DNA of 64,000 bases, from positions 1 through 64,000 of the forward strand of contig UQQZ01000002.1 of assembly GCA_900543305.1 (NCBI GenBank), written 5' to 3'. The first letter of the stretch is position 1, and the number at the start of each line of letters is the position of its first letter. The notes under the pieces are model-generated. The model was given only the letters and a program-made list of their open reading frames with translations. It was not told where the DNA came from and did no database searches. Position numbers and translations under genes: made by a program. Shown here one piece after another: positions 8,699-17,444 of this stretch. Origin of the DNA: an uncultured Oscillospiraceae bacterium. GTDB lineage: Bacteria > Bacillota > Clostridia > Oscillospirales > Acutalibacteraceae.

Positions 8699-10417
8699 AT
8701 GCTGAAAAGTCAGGAAACACGAAAACTGGCCCCTGAAATGGACCCTCTTCGCATGGGGATGGGCTGGACCCCGGAGGACTTGGAAAAACCTCAGATACTC
8801 ATTGAAAGCACTTACGGTCAAAGTCATCCCGGCAGCGCCCATCTCTATCAGTTTGCCCAGGAAGCTGCCCAGGCAGCCGACCAAAATGGCGCAAAAGCCG
8901 CCATGTATTTTGCCACGGATATGTGCGACGGCATGTCTCAGGGACACGATGGCGGCAACTATTCTCTGGTTTCCCGGGATACCATTGCCAACCTCATTGA
9001 AATTCATGCCAATGCCACCACTTTTGACGCTGGGGTGTTCATTTCCAGCTGCGACAAATCTGTCCCCGCCCAGCTCATGGCCATCGGGCGAATCGATATT
9101 CCCTCTATTGTGGTCACTGGCGGCGTAATGGAAGCAGGCCCAGACCTGCTTACTTTGGAACAAATTGGAAAATACAGCGCCATGTTCCAGCGGGGAGAAA
9201 TCTCCGAAGAACAATTTACTTACTACAAGCACCACGCCTGCCCCTCCTGCGGCGCATGCTCTTTTATGGGCACAGCCTCCACTATGCAGATCATGGCGGA
9301 AGCCTTGGGTTTGATGCTTCCCGGCAGCGCCCTGATGCCCGCCACCTGCCAGGATCTAGTGGAAGTGGCCCGGAAAGCCGGAGCCCGGGCAGCGGAGATG
9401 GCGCGGGAAGGGCTCACCGCCCGGCAAATGGTCACCGCAGAAAGCTTTGAAAACGCCGTAATGGTCCACGCGGCCATTTCCGGCTCCACCAATACCCTTC
9501 TCCACCTGCCGGCCATTGCCCGTGAATTTGGCGTGGAGTTGGATGCAGATTCCTTTGACAGAATGCACCGTGGCGCCCATTATCTGCTGGATATCCGTCC
9601 TGCCGGAAAATGGCCCGCAGAGTATTTTTACTACGCGGGAGGCGTGCCTCGGATCATGGAAGAGATCAAATCCATGCTCCACCTGGATGTGATGACCGTC
9701 ACCGGCAAAACCTTGGGGGAAAACCTGGAGGATTTAAAACACAACGGCTACTATGAAAAGTGCGACGCCTATCTCCAAAAGACAGGCTTAAAACGCACTG
9801 ACGTGATCCGCACCTTCCAGGAACCCATTGGCACAAACGGCACCATCGCTGTACTCAAGGGAAACCTGGCTCCTCAGGGCAGTGTGGTCAAGCACAGTGC
9901 TGTACCCAAAGAGATGCACAAGGCTTTCTTGAAAGCCCGCCCCTTCGACTGTGAGGAGGAGGCTATTTCTGCCATCCTGAAACACGAGATCCAGCCTGGG
10001 GACGCTGTTCTCATCCGCTATGAGGGCCCTAAAGGCAGCGGCATGCCTGAGATGTTCTACACCACCGAGGCCATTTCCTCCGATCCGGAACTGTCCGCTT
10101 CTATTGCCTTGATCACAGACGGCCGGTTCTCCGGGGCCAGCAAAGGGCCCGCAATCGGCCATGTTTCCCCAGAAGCCGCAGAGGGCGGTCCTATCGCTTT
10201 GGTGGAAGAAGGGGATCTCATCCAAATCGACATTCCCGCCCGTATTCTGCGGATCTGCGGAATTCACGGAAAAGAAGCTACCGAAGAGGAAATCCAGGCA
10301 GAACTTGCCCGCCGCAAGGCCGCATGGCAGCCTCGGGAACCGAAATATAAGACTGGCGCTTTGGGACTCTTTACCCGAAACGCCGCTTCCCCCATGAAGG
10401 GCGGCTATATGGATTGA
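8699..10417 (+). CDS. IlvD/Edd family dehydratase (dihydroxy-acid or sugar-acid dehydratase)
   Basis: A 572-residue Fe-S dehydratase. Family motifs are CDGMSQGHDGGNYSL, Cys118 in SSCDKSVPAQLMA, the cluster CPSCGAC (Cys181, 184, 187), and the C-terminal DGRFSGASKGPAIGH with PEAAEGGPIAL. ATG 8699 follows GGGAGGA with 8-nt spacing; the in-frame GTG at 8615 would add a poor extension. It is followed after 30 bp by a KDPG-type aldolase. Pairing with an aldolase points to dehydration of 6-phosphogluconate or another aldonate (Entner-Doudoroff-like catabolism) rather than branched-chain amino acid synthesis; that is inference, since no ilv gene is nearby. Confidence 0.85.
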   Translation: MLKSQETRKLAPEMDPLRMGMGWTPEDLEKPQILIESTYGQSHPGSAHLYQFAQEAAQAADQNGAKAAMYFATDMCDGMSQGHDGGNYSLVSRDTIANLIEIHANATTFDAGVFISSCDKSVPAQLMAIGRIDIPSIVVTGGVMEAGPDLLTLEQIGKYSAMFQRGEISEEQFTYYKHHACPSCGACSFMGTASTMQIMAEALGLMLPGSALMPATCQDLVEVARKAGARAAEMAREGLTARQMVTAESFENAVMVHAAISGSTNTLLHLPAIAREFGVELDADSFDRMHRGAHYLLDIRPAGKWPAEYFYYAGGVPRIMEEIKSMLHLDVMTVTGKTLGENLEDLKHNGYYEKCDAYLQKTGLKRTDVIRTFQEPIGTNGTIAVLKGNLAPQGSVVKHSAVPKEMHKAFLKARPFDCEEEAISAILKHEIQPGDAVLIRYEGPKGSGMPEMFYTTEAISSDPELSASIALITDGRFSGASKGPAIGHVSPEAAEGGPIALVEEGDLIQIDIPARILRICGIHGKEATEEEIQAELARRKAAWQPREPKYKTGALGLFTRNAASPMKGGYMD

Positions 10418-10447
10418 CCATTACCCAGAGAAAGGAAGGAATTACCC

Positions 10448-11089
10448 ATGGAAACCATTGAGCAAGTTTTGCGAGAAACCGGCGTGGTTCCGGTGATCAA
10501 ATTGGACGACGAACTTCAGGCGATTCCCTTGGGACAAGCCCTTTTAGAGGGCGGGATCCCTGCCGCGGAAATCACCTTCCGTACCCCCGCCGCAGCCAAA
10601 TCCATTGAAAAACTCAGCACCGCCCTGCCGGACATGTTTGTCTGCGCAGGCACTGTCCTCAGTGTGGAACAGGCCAAACTGGCGGTGGAATGCGGCGCCA
10701 AGGCAGTGATCTCTCCCGGCACCAACCGGGATGTGGTAGAATGGTGTGTCAAGCATCAAGTTCCTGTTTATCCCGGATGCGCCACTCCCACAGAAATCGA
10801 ACTGGCCATGAGCCTGGGATTGACTACCGTTAAGCTTTTCCCCGCGGAAGTAGTGGGCGGCGTGAAAATGCTCAAAGCCCTCTATGGTCCTTACCGAGGC
10901 GTGAAGTTTATGCCCACTGGAGGGATCAGTCCCCAGAATGTGAAGGACTACCTCTCCCAGCCCAACGTGATCGCCTGTGGAGGCAGCTGGCTCTGTCCCG
11001 CCGATGACATCTCCTCCGGCAACTGGAAAGCCATCACCCAGCGAGCCAAAGAATGCCGGCAACTGGTTTTGGAAGCCAGGGCTCAGTGA
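10448..11089 (+). CDS. eda: bifunctional KDPG/KHG aldolase-type enzyme
   Basis: A 213-residue class I aldolase that cleaves 2-keto-3-deoxy-6-phosphogluconate or a related keto acid to pyruvate plus glyceraldehyde 3-phosphate or glyoxylate. Glu41 in AEITFRTP and the Schiff-base Lys129 in TVKLFPAE are visible, together with the phosphate-binding PTGGI and GGSWL. It is the second gene after the dehydratase and ends at a strong terminator, so the two form a two-gene catabolic operon. Confidence 0.92.
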   Translation: METIEQVLRETGVVPVIKLDDELQAIPLGQALLEGGIPAAEITFRTPAAAKSIEKLSTALPDMFVCAGTVLSVEQAKLAVECGAKAVISPGTNRDVVEWCVKHQVPVYPGCATPTEIELAMSLGLTTVKLFPAEVVGGVKMLKALYGPYRGVKFMPTGGISPQNVKDYLSQPNVIACGGSWLCPADDISSGNWKAITQRAKECRQLVLEARAQ

Positions 11090-11112
11090 GATCTTCTTCT
11101 ACAACGCAAACA

Positions 11113-11140
11113 AAAAAGCCTTCCCTCAGGAAGGCTTTTT
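11113..11140. terminator. bidirectional terminator
   Basis: A perfect 12-bp stem (11113-11124 with 11129-11140) with a 4-nt loop. A-run on one side and T-run on the other let it serve both the aldolase (+) and the CD1247-like gene (-). Confidence 0.93.
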
Positions 11141-11161
11141 CTCTTGTGAAAAGAGATGAAC

Positions 11162-11593
11162 TTATTCCTTTTCTTCGGTTTCTTCGGTCTCTTCCTCGTC
11201 GTCAAAATCGAACTCCAAGGTCTCACCGCAACCGGGGCAAACAATGCTGCCCTCTTCCAGCATCTCATCATTGAGCTGGATGGTGTCACCGCAGCTGGGG
11301 CAGGTTACCTCAAACTGGGCGTCGTCAAAGTCATCTTCGTCATGATGATGGCAGCCGCACTCGTCCTCATCCAGGCCATAGAAATCTTCTTCCAGGGTAC
11401 CCAGATCTTCGTCGATCTCGTCCACCTGCTCGGACATCTCAGCCACATCGTCCTCCAACTCGTCCATGGACTGGCACAGGTCGTCCAGCAGCTCCACAAC
11501 TGCGTTGAGAACCTTGGTCTCCTTGGCGTTGGGATCCAGCTCCAGGCCGTCCATCAAACCACGGATGTAAGAAGCTCTTTCGGAATTCGTCAT
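11162..11593 (-). CDS. CD1247 N-terminal domain protein with zinc ribbon
   Basis: A 143-residue, very acidic protein. The N-terminal part (about 5-75) matches the CD1247 N-terminal domain pattern: an RGLMDGL motif followed by an acidic coiled-coil-like stretch ending in DFYGLDED. The C-terminal part is a zinc ribbon with paired CPSCG and CPGCG knuckles, then a Glu/Asp/Thr tail. A GGGAGGA site precedes the ATG. It sits directly downstream of efp, probably in the same transcript. Conserved in Clostridia; function unknown. Confidence 0.85.
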   Translation of the reverse strand: MTNSERASYIRGLMDGLELDPNAKETKVLNAVVELLDDLCQSMDELEDDVAEMSEQVDEIDEDLGTLEEDFYGLDEDECGCHHHDEDDFDDAQFEVTCPSCGDTIQLNDEMLEEGSIVCPGCGETLEFDFDDEEETEETEEKE

Positions 11594-11649
11594 GATTGGG
11601 TTCCTCCCTTTTTCCCGCGGACAAGTCCCCGGGTTAATCTAACATGGTT

Positions 11650-12207
11650 TTACGCGCGCTCCATGTACTCGCCGGTACGGGTATCGATCCGAATCATCTC
11701 GCCCTCGTTGATGAACAGGGGCACACGGATCTCGGCACCGGTCTCCAGAGTAGCGGGCTTCAAGGTGTTGGTAGCGGTATCACCACGAACGCCGGGCTCG
11801 GTCTTGGTGACCTCCAGCTCCACAAAGTTGGGGGGCTCCACGCCGAACACATTGTCCTTGTAGGAAAGCACCTTGCACTCCATGTTCTCCTTGACAAACT
11901 TGAAGTTGTCCCCCAGCACGTTGCTGTTGATCGGGATCTGCTCGAAGGTCTCGTTGTCCATGAAGTAATACAGGTCCCCGTCGTTGTAGAGATACTGCAT
12001 GTCCTTGCGCTCAATATAAGCAGTAGGATATTTGTCGTTGGGGTTAAAGGTTTTTTCCGTCACAGCGCCGGTGATCACATTGCGGATCTTGGTGCGCACA
12101 AAAGCGGCACCTTTGCCGGGCTTAACATGCTGGAACTCGATGATAGAGTAGACGCCGCCGTCCATCTCAAAGGTTACACCGTTTCTGAAATCGCCTGCGG
12201 TTACCAT
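11650..12207 (-). CDS. efp: elongation factor P
   Basis: 185 residues, the standard EF-P length. The N-terminal KOW-like domain carries the loop VKPGKGAA with Lys32, the residue modified in Bacillus (5-aminopentanol). EF-P binds between the P and E sites and rescues ribosomes stalled at polyproline. GGAGG precedes the ATG. A promoter lies just upstream, separating it from pepQ. YfmF/YfmH homologues, linked to EF-P modification in Bacillus, occur at 49.9-52.5 kb. Confidence 0.97.
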   Translation of the reverse strand: MVTAGDFRNGVTFEMDGGVYSIIEFQHVKPGKGAAFVRTKIRNVITGAVTEKTFNPNDKYPTAYIERKDMQYLYNDGDLYYFMDNETFEQIPINSNVLGDNFKFVKENMECKVLSYKDNVFGVEPPNFVELEVTKTEPGVRGDTATNTLKPATLETGAEIRVPLFINEGEMIRIDTRTGEYMERA

Positions 12208-12240
12208 ATTTTAACAACCTCCAAATTTGTTTCTCTTTCT

Positions 12241-12269
12241 ATTTTACCGTATCTGCGCGGGGATTGCAA
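12241..12269 (-). promoter_or_regulatory. efp promoter
   Basis: On the minus strand TTGCAA (12264-12269), 17 bp, TAAAAT (12241-12246), giving a short leader to the ATG at 12207. Confidence 0.7.
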
Positions 12270-12303
12270 GTTGTTTCTCCCTGCCATTTCCCCCAAATGC
12301 GCC

Positions 12304-13383
12304 TTACAGATTGATCAATTCCTTGGGAGACTTGGTCAGGCTGCGGCAGCCATCTGCCGTAATCAGCAGCATATCTTCAATGCGCACGCCGTACTTGGCG
12401 GGAATGTAGATACCGGGTTCGTCGGTGATGACCATGCCTTCCGCACAGGGTGTGGGATCCAGCTTGGAAAAGCGGGGCCACTCGTGAATTTCAAAGCCCA
12501 CTCCATGGCCCAAACCATGGCCAAAGGTGCCGGGATAGTCCTTTTCAATGATATCCCGGGCAATCTTGTCCACGTCGCAGCAACGCATGCCCGGCTTCAC
12601 CTGATCGATGACTGCCAGATGCGCCTTGAGCACCGTATCGTACACAGCCTTCTGTTCATCGGAAACCTGCCCCAGAGCCACGGTACGGGTCATGTCGGAG
12701 TGATAGCCGTCCAGCAGGGCACCCGTATCCATGGTGATAAAGTCACCGGGCTTGATGGTATTATCCGAGGGAACCGCATGACACTGAGAACCGTTTTTGC
12801 CCGCCGCCACAATCAAGCCAAAGGCAACGTCTTCCGCGCCCTGCTTGCGCATGAAGAATTCCATCTCCAGGGCAAGCTCCCGCTCGGTGACGCCTTCCTT
12901 GATATAAGGCAGGATGTGCTGAAACGCCGCGTCGGTAATCTCCTGGGAAGCTTCGATTTTCTTCACTTCTTCGGGGGATTTGATCATCCGCTGCTCCCGG
13001 ATAGCACTGTCCAGGGTATTGTCCAAAACAGCTTGGGCCCCATTCTTCTGGAATGCCGCCTCAAACCGCCGGGCCTGGGCAACGGACAGCTTTTCGGTCT
13101 CCAGGTAAATCTCCTGAATTCCATGCTTGCGGATCAACTCTCCCAGTTTATCCATCAGGGAACTAAACCCTACCACCGTGCAATATTTTGCCTGGTAATG
13201 GGCCGCTTCCTCATAGCGGAAGTCCATCAGCAAATAGGCCTCCTCCGCCGTCACAAACAGCGCCCCGTCACTGGCGGGAAACTGGGTGAAATACCGGCGG
13301 TTTTTTTCAGAAAAGACCAGGGCGGCCTTTTTGGAGTCGCCATGGATGACACGTTCTGTCAAACGTTCTACAGGGTTTTTCAT
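12304..13383 (-). CDS. pepQ: M24 family Xaa-Pro aminopeptidase/dipeptidase
   Basis: A 359-residue creatinase-fold metallopeptidase. The N-terminal half is the creatinase-like domain; the C-terminal half holds the dinuclear metal site: MDTGALLDGYHSDMTRT (two Asp), GHGLGHGVG (His), HEWPRF, ITDEPGIY and GVRIEDM (two Glu). It removes N-terminal residues before proline or cleaves Xaa-Pro dipeptides. Start and the yqeG stop overlap as ATGA, showing translational coupling. The exact specificity (aminopeptidase P or prolidase) is not decided by sequence. Confidence 0.93.
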   Translation of the reverse strand: MKNPVERLTERVIHGDSKKAALVFSEKNRRYFTQFPASDGALFVTAEEAYLLMDFRYEEAAHYQAKYCTVVGFSSLMDKLGELIRKHGIQEIYLETEKLSVAQARRFEAAFQKNGAQAVLDNTLDSAIREQRMIKSPEEVKKIEASQEITDAAFQHILPYIKEGVTERELALEMEFFMRKQGAEDVAFGLIVAAGKNGSQCHAVPSDNTIKPGDFITMDTGALLDGYHSDMTRTVALGQVSDEQKAVYDTVLKAHLAVIDQVKPGMRCCDVDKIARDIIEKDYPGTFGHGLGHGVGFEIHEWPRFSKLDPTPCAEGMVITDEPGIYIPAKYGVRIEDMLLITADGCRSLTKSPKELINL

Positions 13384-13886
13384 CGCATAACATCCTTTCG
13401 GCTTTGGATTTTTTTCCGCAAATCCCGTTCAAAATACCTGCGCGCTTTAAAGGTAAACCCTTCCTCCGGTTCGATGGGTGTCAACAGTACGGATTTCATG
13501 CCGCACAAGTTGGCCCCTACTACATCGGTAAAAATCTGGTCCCCTATGATCACACAATCCCGGCGCTTAACCCCCAGTTTTCCGGCTGCCCGCAGGTAAC
13601 CGATGGGCAGGGGCTTGATGGCAAAACTCAGGAAATCCAAGCCAAACATGTCTGCAAAGGGCTTGACCCTCTCCTCAAAGTTGTTGGAGATAATAATCAG
13701 CCGAAAGCCTGCCGCCTTCATCTGCCGGGCCCATTCCACCGCACCGGGAATCGGCTGGTGGGAAGTGTAAGTGGCCAAAGTGTTGTCCACATCCAGCAGC
13801 AGAGCACGAACCCCCAGACTCTTTAAAAAGTCCGGAGTAACATCCGTCACCCGCTCTTTGATGGCTGTAGGCCGGAAGATGCCCAT
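13380..13886 (-). CDS. yqeG: YqeG family HAD IIIA-type phosphatase
   Basis: 168 residues. HAD motif I is DVDNTLA (about 32-38), motif II is IISNN, and motif III/IV is the GDQIFTDVVGAN region. YqeG proteins are predicted phosphatases of Firmicutes, related to phosphatidylglycerophosphatase GEP4 of yeast. It overlaps the pepQ start by four bases. I see no strong promoter just upstream, so it may be read through from rpsU despite the terminator there. Confidence 0.92.
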   Translation of the reverse strand: MGIFRPTAIKERVTDVTPDFLKSLGVRALLLDVDNTLATYTSHQPIPGAVEWARQMKAAGFRLIIISNNFEERVKPFADMFGLDFLSFAIKPLPIGYLRAAGKLGVKRRDCVIIGDQIFTDVVGANLCGMKSVLLTPIEPEEGFTFKARRYFERDLRKKIQSRKDVMR

Positions 13887-13931
13887 CCTTTCACTTCTCC
13901 TCGCGCTGGATATTTTCCGGTTTACCGGAAC

Positions 13932-13957
13932 AAAAAAGCGGGCGAACCGCCCGCTTT
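13932..13957 (-). terminator. rpsU terminator
   Basis: A perfect 10-bp stem (13935-13944 with 13948-13957) with a 3-nt loop and a T-run on the minus strand. Confidence 0.9.
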
Positions 13958-13976
13958 CAAGGTAAATTGAGCAGCC

Positions 13977-14153
13977 TTATTTGTACTTACGCTTGCGAGC
14001 TGCTTCTGACTTTTTCTTACGCTTGACAGAGGGCTTTTCGTAAGCCTCTCTCTTACGGACCTCTTGGATGACGCCCGCTCTCGCACACTGCTTTTTAAAG
14101 CGACGGAGCGCGCTGTCCAGAGATTCATTATCCTTGAGCCGGATCTCAGCCAT
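13977..14153 (-). CDS. rpsU: 30S ribosomal protein S21
   Basis: A 58-residue basic protein starting [18 protein letters not shown] and ending in a Lys/Arg-rich tail, the full length of bacterial S21. It is the small-subunit protein near the anti-Shine-Dalgarno region. A longer overlapping frame on the same strand is spurious. It has a perfect consensus promoter and its own terminator, as expected for a highly expressed short gene. Confidence 0.98.
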   Translation of the reverse strand: MAEIRLKDNESLDSALRRFKKQCARAGVIQEVRKREAYEKPSVKRKKKSEAARKRKYK

Positions 14154-14220
14154 TTATATCCCTCCCATCCGCCATAAGGCAGGGGTTCTTTCGTCGTAGC
14201 ATACCGATACAACACAAATT

Positions 14221-14249
14221 ATTATACTGTCCGCGCCTTCGATTGTCAA
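14221..14249 (-). promoter_or_regulatory. rpsU promoter (perfect sigma-A consensus)
   Basis: On the minus strand TTGACA (14244-14249), exactly 17 bp, TATAAT (14221-14226). The leader to ATG 14153 is about 60 nt. Confidence 0.92.
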
Positions 14250-14272
14250 GACTTGTTTCTTTCATTTTTCCG

Positions 14273-14923
14273 TCAATTCCCAGGGTTCTGGCAAAAGGCC
14301 GGCACTTCCTGGATCCCATCCAGCAAAGGCGCCCCACAGGTTTCCAGTCTCCGGCGACCTTGATGCCCTGCTGTGATCAGCACGCAAGGACAGCCCGCCT
14401 GTCCGGCCACCTCCCAATCGTGGAGGGTATCCCCCACAAACAATACCTCCCGGGAATCCACCCCATGCTCCGCAAAATACCGGCGGGCTACCCCGGATTT
14501 CCCTTGTGCGTAAATGTCGGAAATCCCCAGCAATGCTTCGAAATAGGACTGAATCCCTGCGGCAGTCACTTGCCGCTCCAAAGTTTCCTGAGGCGAAGCG
14601 GAGACAATCAGCTGGTGAAATCCCCCTTGCTGAAGCTGCTCCAGCACCTGCTGGGCATTCTCAAACAGTCTCGCTCCTTGGGACATGGAACCATACAAAA
14701 CCGTCCATTCCTCTGCCAAATCTTCAAAGCGCTCCTGATCTAGATCCAAGCCTGCGTCCCGGTAATAGTCCCGCACCGGAAAGGTGAAGATCTTCTGATA
14801 TTGCTCCCGGGTCTCCAAAACCGGCAATTCCCTTCGCGAAAGCATCCGATTCATCACTTGTCGGCTGATTTCCACATCGTCGAGCAGGGTTCCATTCCAA
14901 TCCCATACAACTGTTTTCACCAT
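14273..14923 (-). CDS. HAD superfamily hydrolase (Gph-like phosphatase)
   Basis: 216 residues with HAD motif I DWNGTLLDD at the N-terminus (the second acidic residue of the usual DxDGT is Asn here), an alpha-helical cap, motif II VSASP, the motif III lysine in the GKSGVARR region, and motif IV GDTLHDWE. It resembles phosphoglycolate phosphatase-like enzymes; substrate not assigned. GGAGGG precedes the ATG. The rpsU promoter begins just after its stop. Confidence 0.88.
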   Translation of the reverse strand: MVKTVVWDWNGTLLDDVEISRQVMNRMLSRRELPVLETREQYQKIFTFPVRDYYRDAGLDLDQERFEDLAEEWTVLYGSMSQGARLFENAQQVLEQLQQGGFHQLIVSASPQETLERQVTAAGIQSYFEALLGISDIYAQGKSGVARRYFAEHGVDSREVLFVGDTLHDWEVAGQAGCPCVLITAGHQGRRRLETCGAPLLDGIQEVPAFCQNPGN

Positions 14924-14975
14924 GTCATTTCCCTCCTCGCCGTCATGATCCTTTTTCCGCCCGTTGGCGGTATTT

Positions 14976-15124
<149 letters not shown>

Positions 15125-15127
15125 ATA

Positions 15128-15204
15128 TGGCGACCCGGAACGGGCTCGAACCGTCGACCTCTAGCGTGACAGGCTAGCGTTCTAACCAGCTGAACTACCG
15201 GGCC
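15128..15204 (-). tRNA. tRNA-Asp (GTC)
   Basis: A 77-nt cloverleaf. The acceptor GGCCCGG pairs with CCGGGTC; the anticodon loop CTGTCAC gives GTC; CCA is encoded. Only 3 nt separate it from tRNA-Thr. Confidence 0.97.
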
Positions 15205-15220
15205 ATATTTAAAATGTGTA

Positions 15221-15297
15221 TGGTGGGGACAATAGGACTCGAACCTATGACCCCCTGCTTGTAAGGCAGGTGCTCTAACCAGCTGAGCTATGCCCCC
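15221..15297 (-). tRNA. tRNA-Val (TAC)
   Basis: A 77-nt cloverleaf. The acceptor GGGGGCA pairs with TGTCCCC; the anticodon loop CTTACAA gives TAC; CCA is encoded. It is the first tRNA of the three-gene cluster. Confidence 0.97.
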
Positions 15298-15342
15298 ATA
15301 AGCCCCTCACACATTTCAATCGCTTCATCAGCGACGGTTAAT

Positions 15343-15371
15343 ATCTTACACGATTTTCCTTCATTTGTCAA
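15343..15371 (-). promoter_or_regulatory. promoter of the tRNA-Val/Asp/Thr operon
   Basis: On the minus strand TTGACA (15366-15371), 17 bp, TAAGAT (15343-15348), about 45 bp before tRNA-Val. Confidence 0.82.
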
Positions 15372-15390
15372 GCGGTTTTTTGAAAAAATT

Positions 15391-16296
15391 TCAAGATTTC
15401 TTTTTTCCCATTTCGGAGGCTTTCATGGCCAACTGTTTGATCTCATCTTTGGAAAAAGAGTAACGCTTGTTACAGTAATGACACACCGTCTCCACATCGT
15501 CTCTCTCGTCTTCATATAGCTTCCAAAGTTCCTTGCTGCCTAAAGTCAATAAAGCCTGGGAAAACCGTTCTTTGCTGCAGGTGCACGCATAATGTACCTG
15601 GAACTCGTCCAGGATCTCAACCTCAAACCCTTCCAAAGCAGTGCGGCACATATCTTCAGGGCTCATCCCCTTGGCAAGCATCGTGGTGACGGAATCCATT
15701 TTTGCCACATTTTGTTCCAGCTGTCCCAAAGCAGCGTCGTCCGCCCCAGGAAGCGCTTGAATTAACAATCCGCCTGCCAGCAAGGCTTCACCGCCTTCTT
15801 TATCTACCAATACACCAAGGGCGCATACAGTGGGGATTTGTTCACTGCTGGCATAGTAACTGGTCAAATCCTCGGCTATTTCTCCGCTGACCAATTCTAC
15901 CTGACCCACATAGGGTTTTCCTTCCCCTGTGTCGCGGATCACCGCAAGATGACCCTGGTTTCCAACACCGCCGCCCACGTCAATTTTACCATTGGGCTTT
16001 AAAGGCAGCTCAATTTCCGGGTGGTCCACATAGCCGCGCACGTTGCCTCTGTCATCAGAAATGGCAACCAGATTGCCCAAAGGGCCTCCCCCATTCACTT
16101 TTAATGTCAAAGAGGAATGGTCTACCTTCAACATGGCACCCATCAGAGAAGCCCCTGTCAAAAGACGCCCCAACGCAGCGCAGGATGTTTTTGTCAAACG
16201 GTGCACTTTCTGGGCAGTATAAACAATCCGTGTGGAGTCGATTGCCGAAGCCATCAGACTGCCATCGGATGTAATGGTTCTCAAGATTTTATCCAT
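15391..16296 (-). CDS. hslO: Hsp33 redox-regulated chaperone
   Basis: 301 residues from ATG 16296; an upstream in-frame extension overlaps the methyltransferase gene and is unlikely. Hsp33 is a cytosolic holdase activated by oxidation. The C-terminal redox switch is intact: CTCSKERF (CxC) and CHYCNK (CxxC) bind zinc in the reduced form. The N-terminal fold shows GNLVAISDDRGNVRGYV. The start overlaps the preceding methyltransferase by 8 nt, so they form one operon with the YerC-like gene. Confidence 0.96.
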   Translation of the reverse strand: MDKILRTITSDGSLMASAIDSTRIVYTAQKVHRLTKTSCAALGRLLTGASLMGAMLKVDHSSLTLKVNGGGPLGNLVAISDDRGNVRGYVDHPEIELPLKPNGKIDVGGGVGNQGHLAVIRDTGEGKPYVGQVELVSGEIAEDLTSYYASSEQIPTVCALGVLVDKEGGEALLAGGLLIQALPGADDAALGQLEQNVAKMDSVTTMLAKGMSPEDMCRTALEGFEVEILDEFQVHYACTCSKERFSQALLTLGSKELWKLYEDERDDVETVCHYCNKRYSFSKDEIKQLAMKASEMGKKKS

Positions 16297-17062
16297 AAGA
16301 AATTTCGTTCCTTCCTTGTTTTTTCGCAGCAAAAACAAGCCGCTGACTCTCCGGTTTTGGAGGATCAAAGGTCAGTTCATCAAAGACCTGCACTTGGTCG
16401 AACCCAGCCTTTTGAAGCATTGTCAGCACCGTTTCCAGTGGATATGCGCGTTCTGAGAAACGTTCTGTACTGCGATAATACAGCCCCTTCTGGGGAACTT
16501 GCGGCTCAAAAAAGTCAAGCTGGATTTCCACACGTCCATCGGAATGGCAGCGGTTCTGCCACACGCAGAAAACGTGCTCCATATCGTAGACGTATGTTTC
16601 ATTGCCCAAAATGGTATGATGTTTATAGGGTGTGTTCATATCGAAAAGGAAATACCCTTCCGGATCCATAAAGAAGGATACCTTGGAAAACACCCGTTGC
16701 AACTCTTCCTCGTTTTTCAAATGATTGAGGCTGTCTAAGGAACAGATCACCGTATTGACCGTTCCATAGAGATCGATAGATCGCATATCTTGGCACAGGA
16801 AAAGAATATCCGCTCCTGCCTCCGCACACTTTGTGCGAGCCTCTGAAAGCATCTCCACAGAGCCGTCAATGCCGTAAATATCTACCCGTCGACGATACAA
16901 TTCCAACGTAAGAGACCCGGTGCCGCAGGCAAGATCCAAGGTGAGACCTGGGGCATGATGGAGCCGTTTCATCAGTTCCAGAAGGTATTCTGCCCGTTTC
17001 GGGTACTCTACATTGGCGGTCAGTTCATCGTAATATTGAGCAAAAACGGAATAGCTCTTCAT
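16289..17062 (-). CDS. class I SAM-dependent methyltransferase
   Basis: 257 residues from ATG 17062, which is preceded by AGGAG. The SAM-binding motif I is LDLACGTGSL (about 40-50), with the acidic end of strand 2 at YGIDGS and a post-motif region VICSLDSLNHL. The start lies one base past the stop of the YerC-like gene. Substrate unknown. A further in-frame extension to 17119 would overlap the upstream gene and was not used. Confidence 0.88.
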   Translation of the reverse strand: MKSYSVFAQYYDELTANVEYPKRAEYLLELMKRLHHAPGLTLDLACGTGSLTLELYRRRVDIYGIDGSVEMLSEARTKCAEAGADILFLCQDMRSIDLYGTVNTVICSLDSLNHLKNEEELQRVFSKVSFFMDPEGYFLFDMNTPYKHHTILGNETYVYDMEHVFCVWQNRCHSDGRVEIQLDFFEPQVPQKGLYYRSTERFSERAYPLETVLTMLQKAGFDQVQVFDELTFDPPKPESQRLVFAAKKQGRNEISYG

Positions 17063-17063
17063 C

Positions 17064-17366
17064 TCACTCCTGAGACTCCTTTTTATCCAGGCGCTGGAAT
17101 ACCAGTTCGTAGCCATCACTGCCGTAATTAAGCGAACGATTGACTCGGCTGATAGTGGCGGTTGAAGCCCCTGTTTCTGCCACGATGTCGCTATATACCT
17201 GCTTATGGTTGAGCATGTGGGCCACTGCCAAGCGTTGGGACATGGCCTTCAGTTCCGGTACAGTACACAGGTCATCGAAGAAGCGATAGCATTCTTCCGG
17301 AGTTTCCAGGGCCAAAATTGCCTGAAATAGAAAATCAATATTTTTGTCTTGGATTTTACCGTTCAT
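17064..17366 (-). CDS. YerC/YecD family TrpR-related DNA-binding protein
   Basis: A 100-residue protein of the TrpR superfamily. The central region CTVPELKAMSQRLAVA followed by the helix-turn-helix GASTATISRVNRSLNYG is diagnostic. In Firmicutes this family is a small predicted repressor with no settled effector. It is the first gene of the operon with the methyltransferase and hslO and has its own promoter. Confidence 0.93.
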   Translation of the reverse strand: MNGKIQDKNIDFLFQAILALETPEECYRFFDDLCTVPELKAMSQRLAVAHMLNHKQVYSDIVAETGASTATISRVNRSLNYGSDGYELVFQRLDKKESQE

Positions 17367-17406
17367 AAGATCAACACATCCTTCCCGTCATACTTCACGC
17401 TTTAAA

Positions 17407-17435
17407 ATTTTAGCATATAAAAGTGGAAAAGTAAA
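17407..17435 (-). promoter_or_regulatory. promoter of the yerC-like/methyltransferase/hslO operon
   Basis: On the minus strand TTTACT (17430-17435), 17 bp, TAAAAT (17407-17412) with an extended -10 TGC. It starts just after the lysA stop. Confidence 0.68.
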
Positions 17436-17444
17436 CAGGAAAAA

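Noticed and set aside
11644..13599. A 651-codon open frame on the plus strand opposite efp and pepQ
   Set aside because: It is antisense to two clear genes, has no ribosome binding site or recognisable domain, and looks like a by-product of codon bias.
13922..14215. A 97-codon minus-strand frame overlapping rpsU
   Set aside because: It reads the S21 gene in the wrong frame; the true S21 frame (13977-14153) is complete and conserved.
15375..15395. Terminator after hslO (TTGAAA/TTTCAA hairpin)
   Set aside because: The stem is A/T only and six pairs long, too weak to call.
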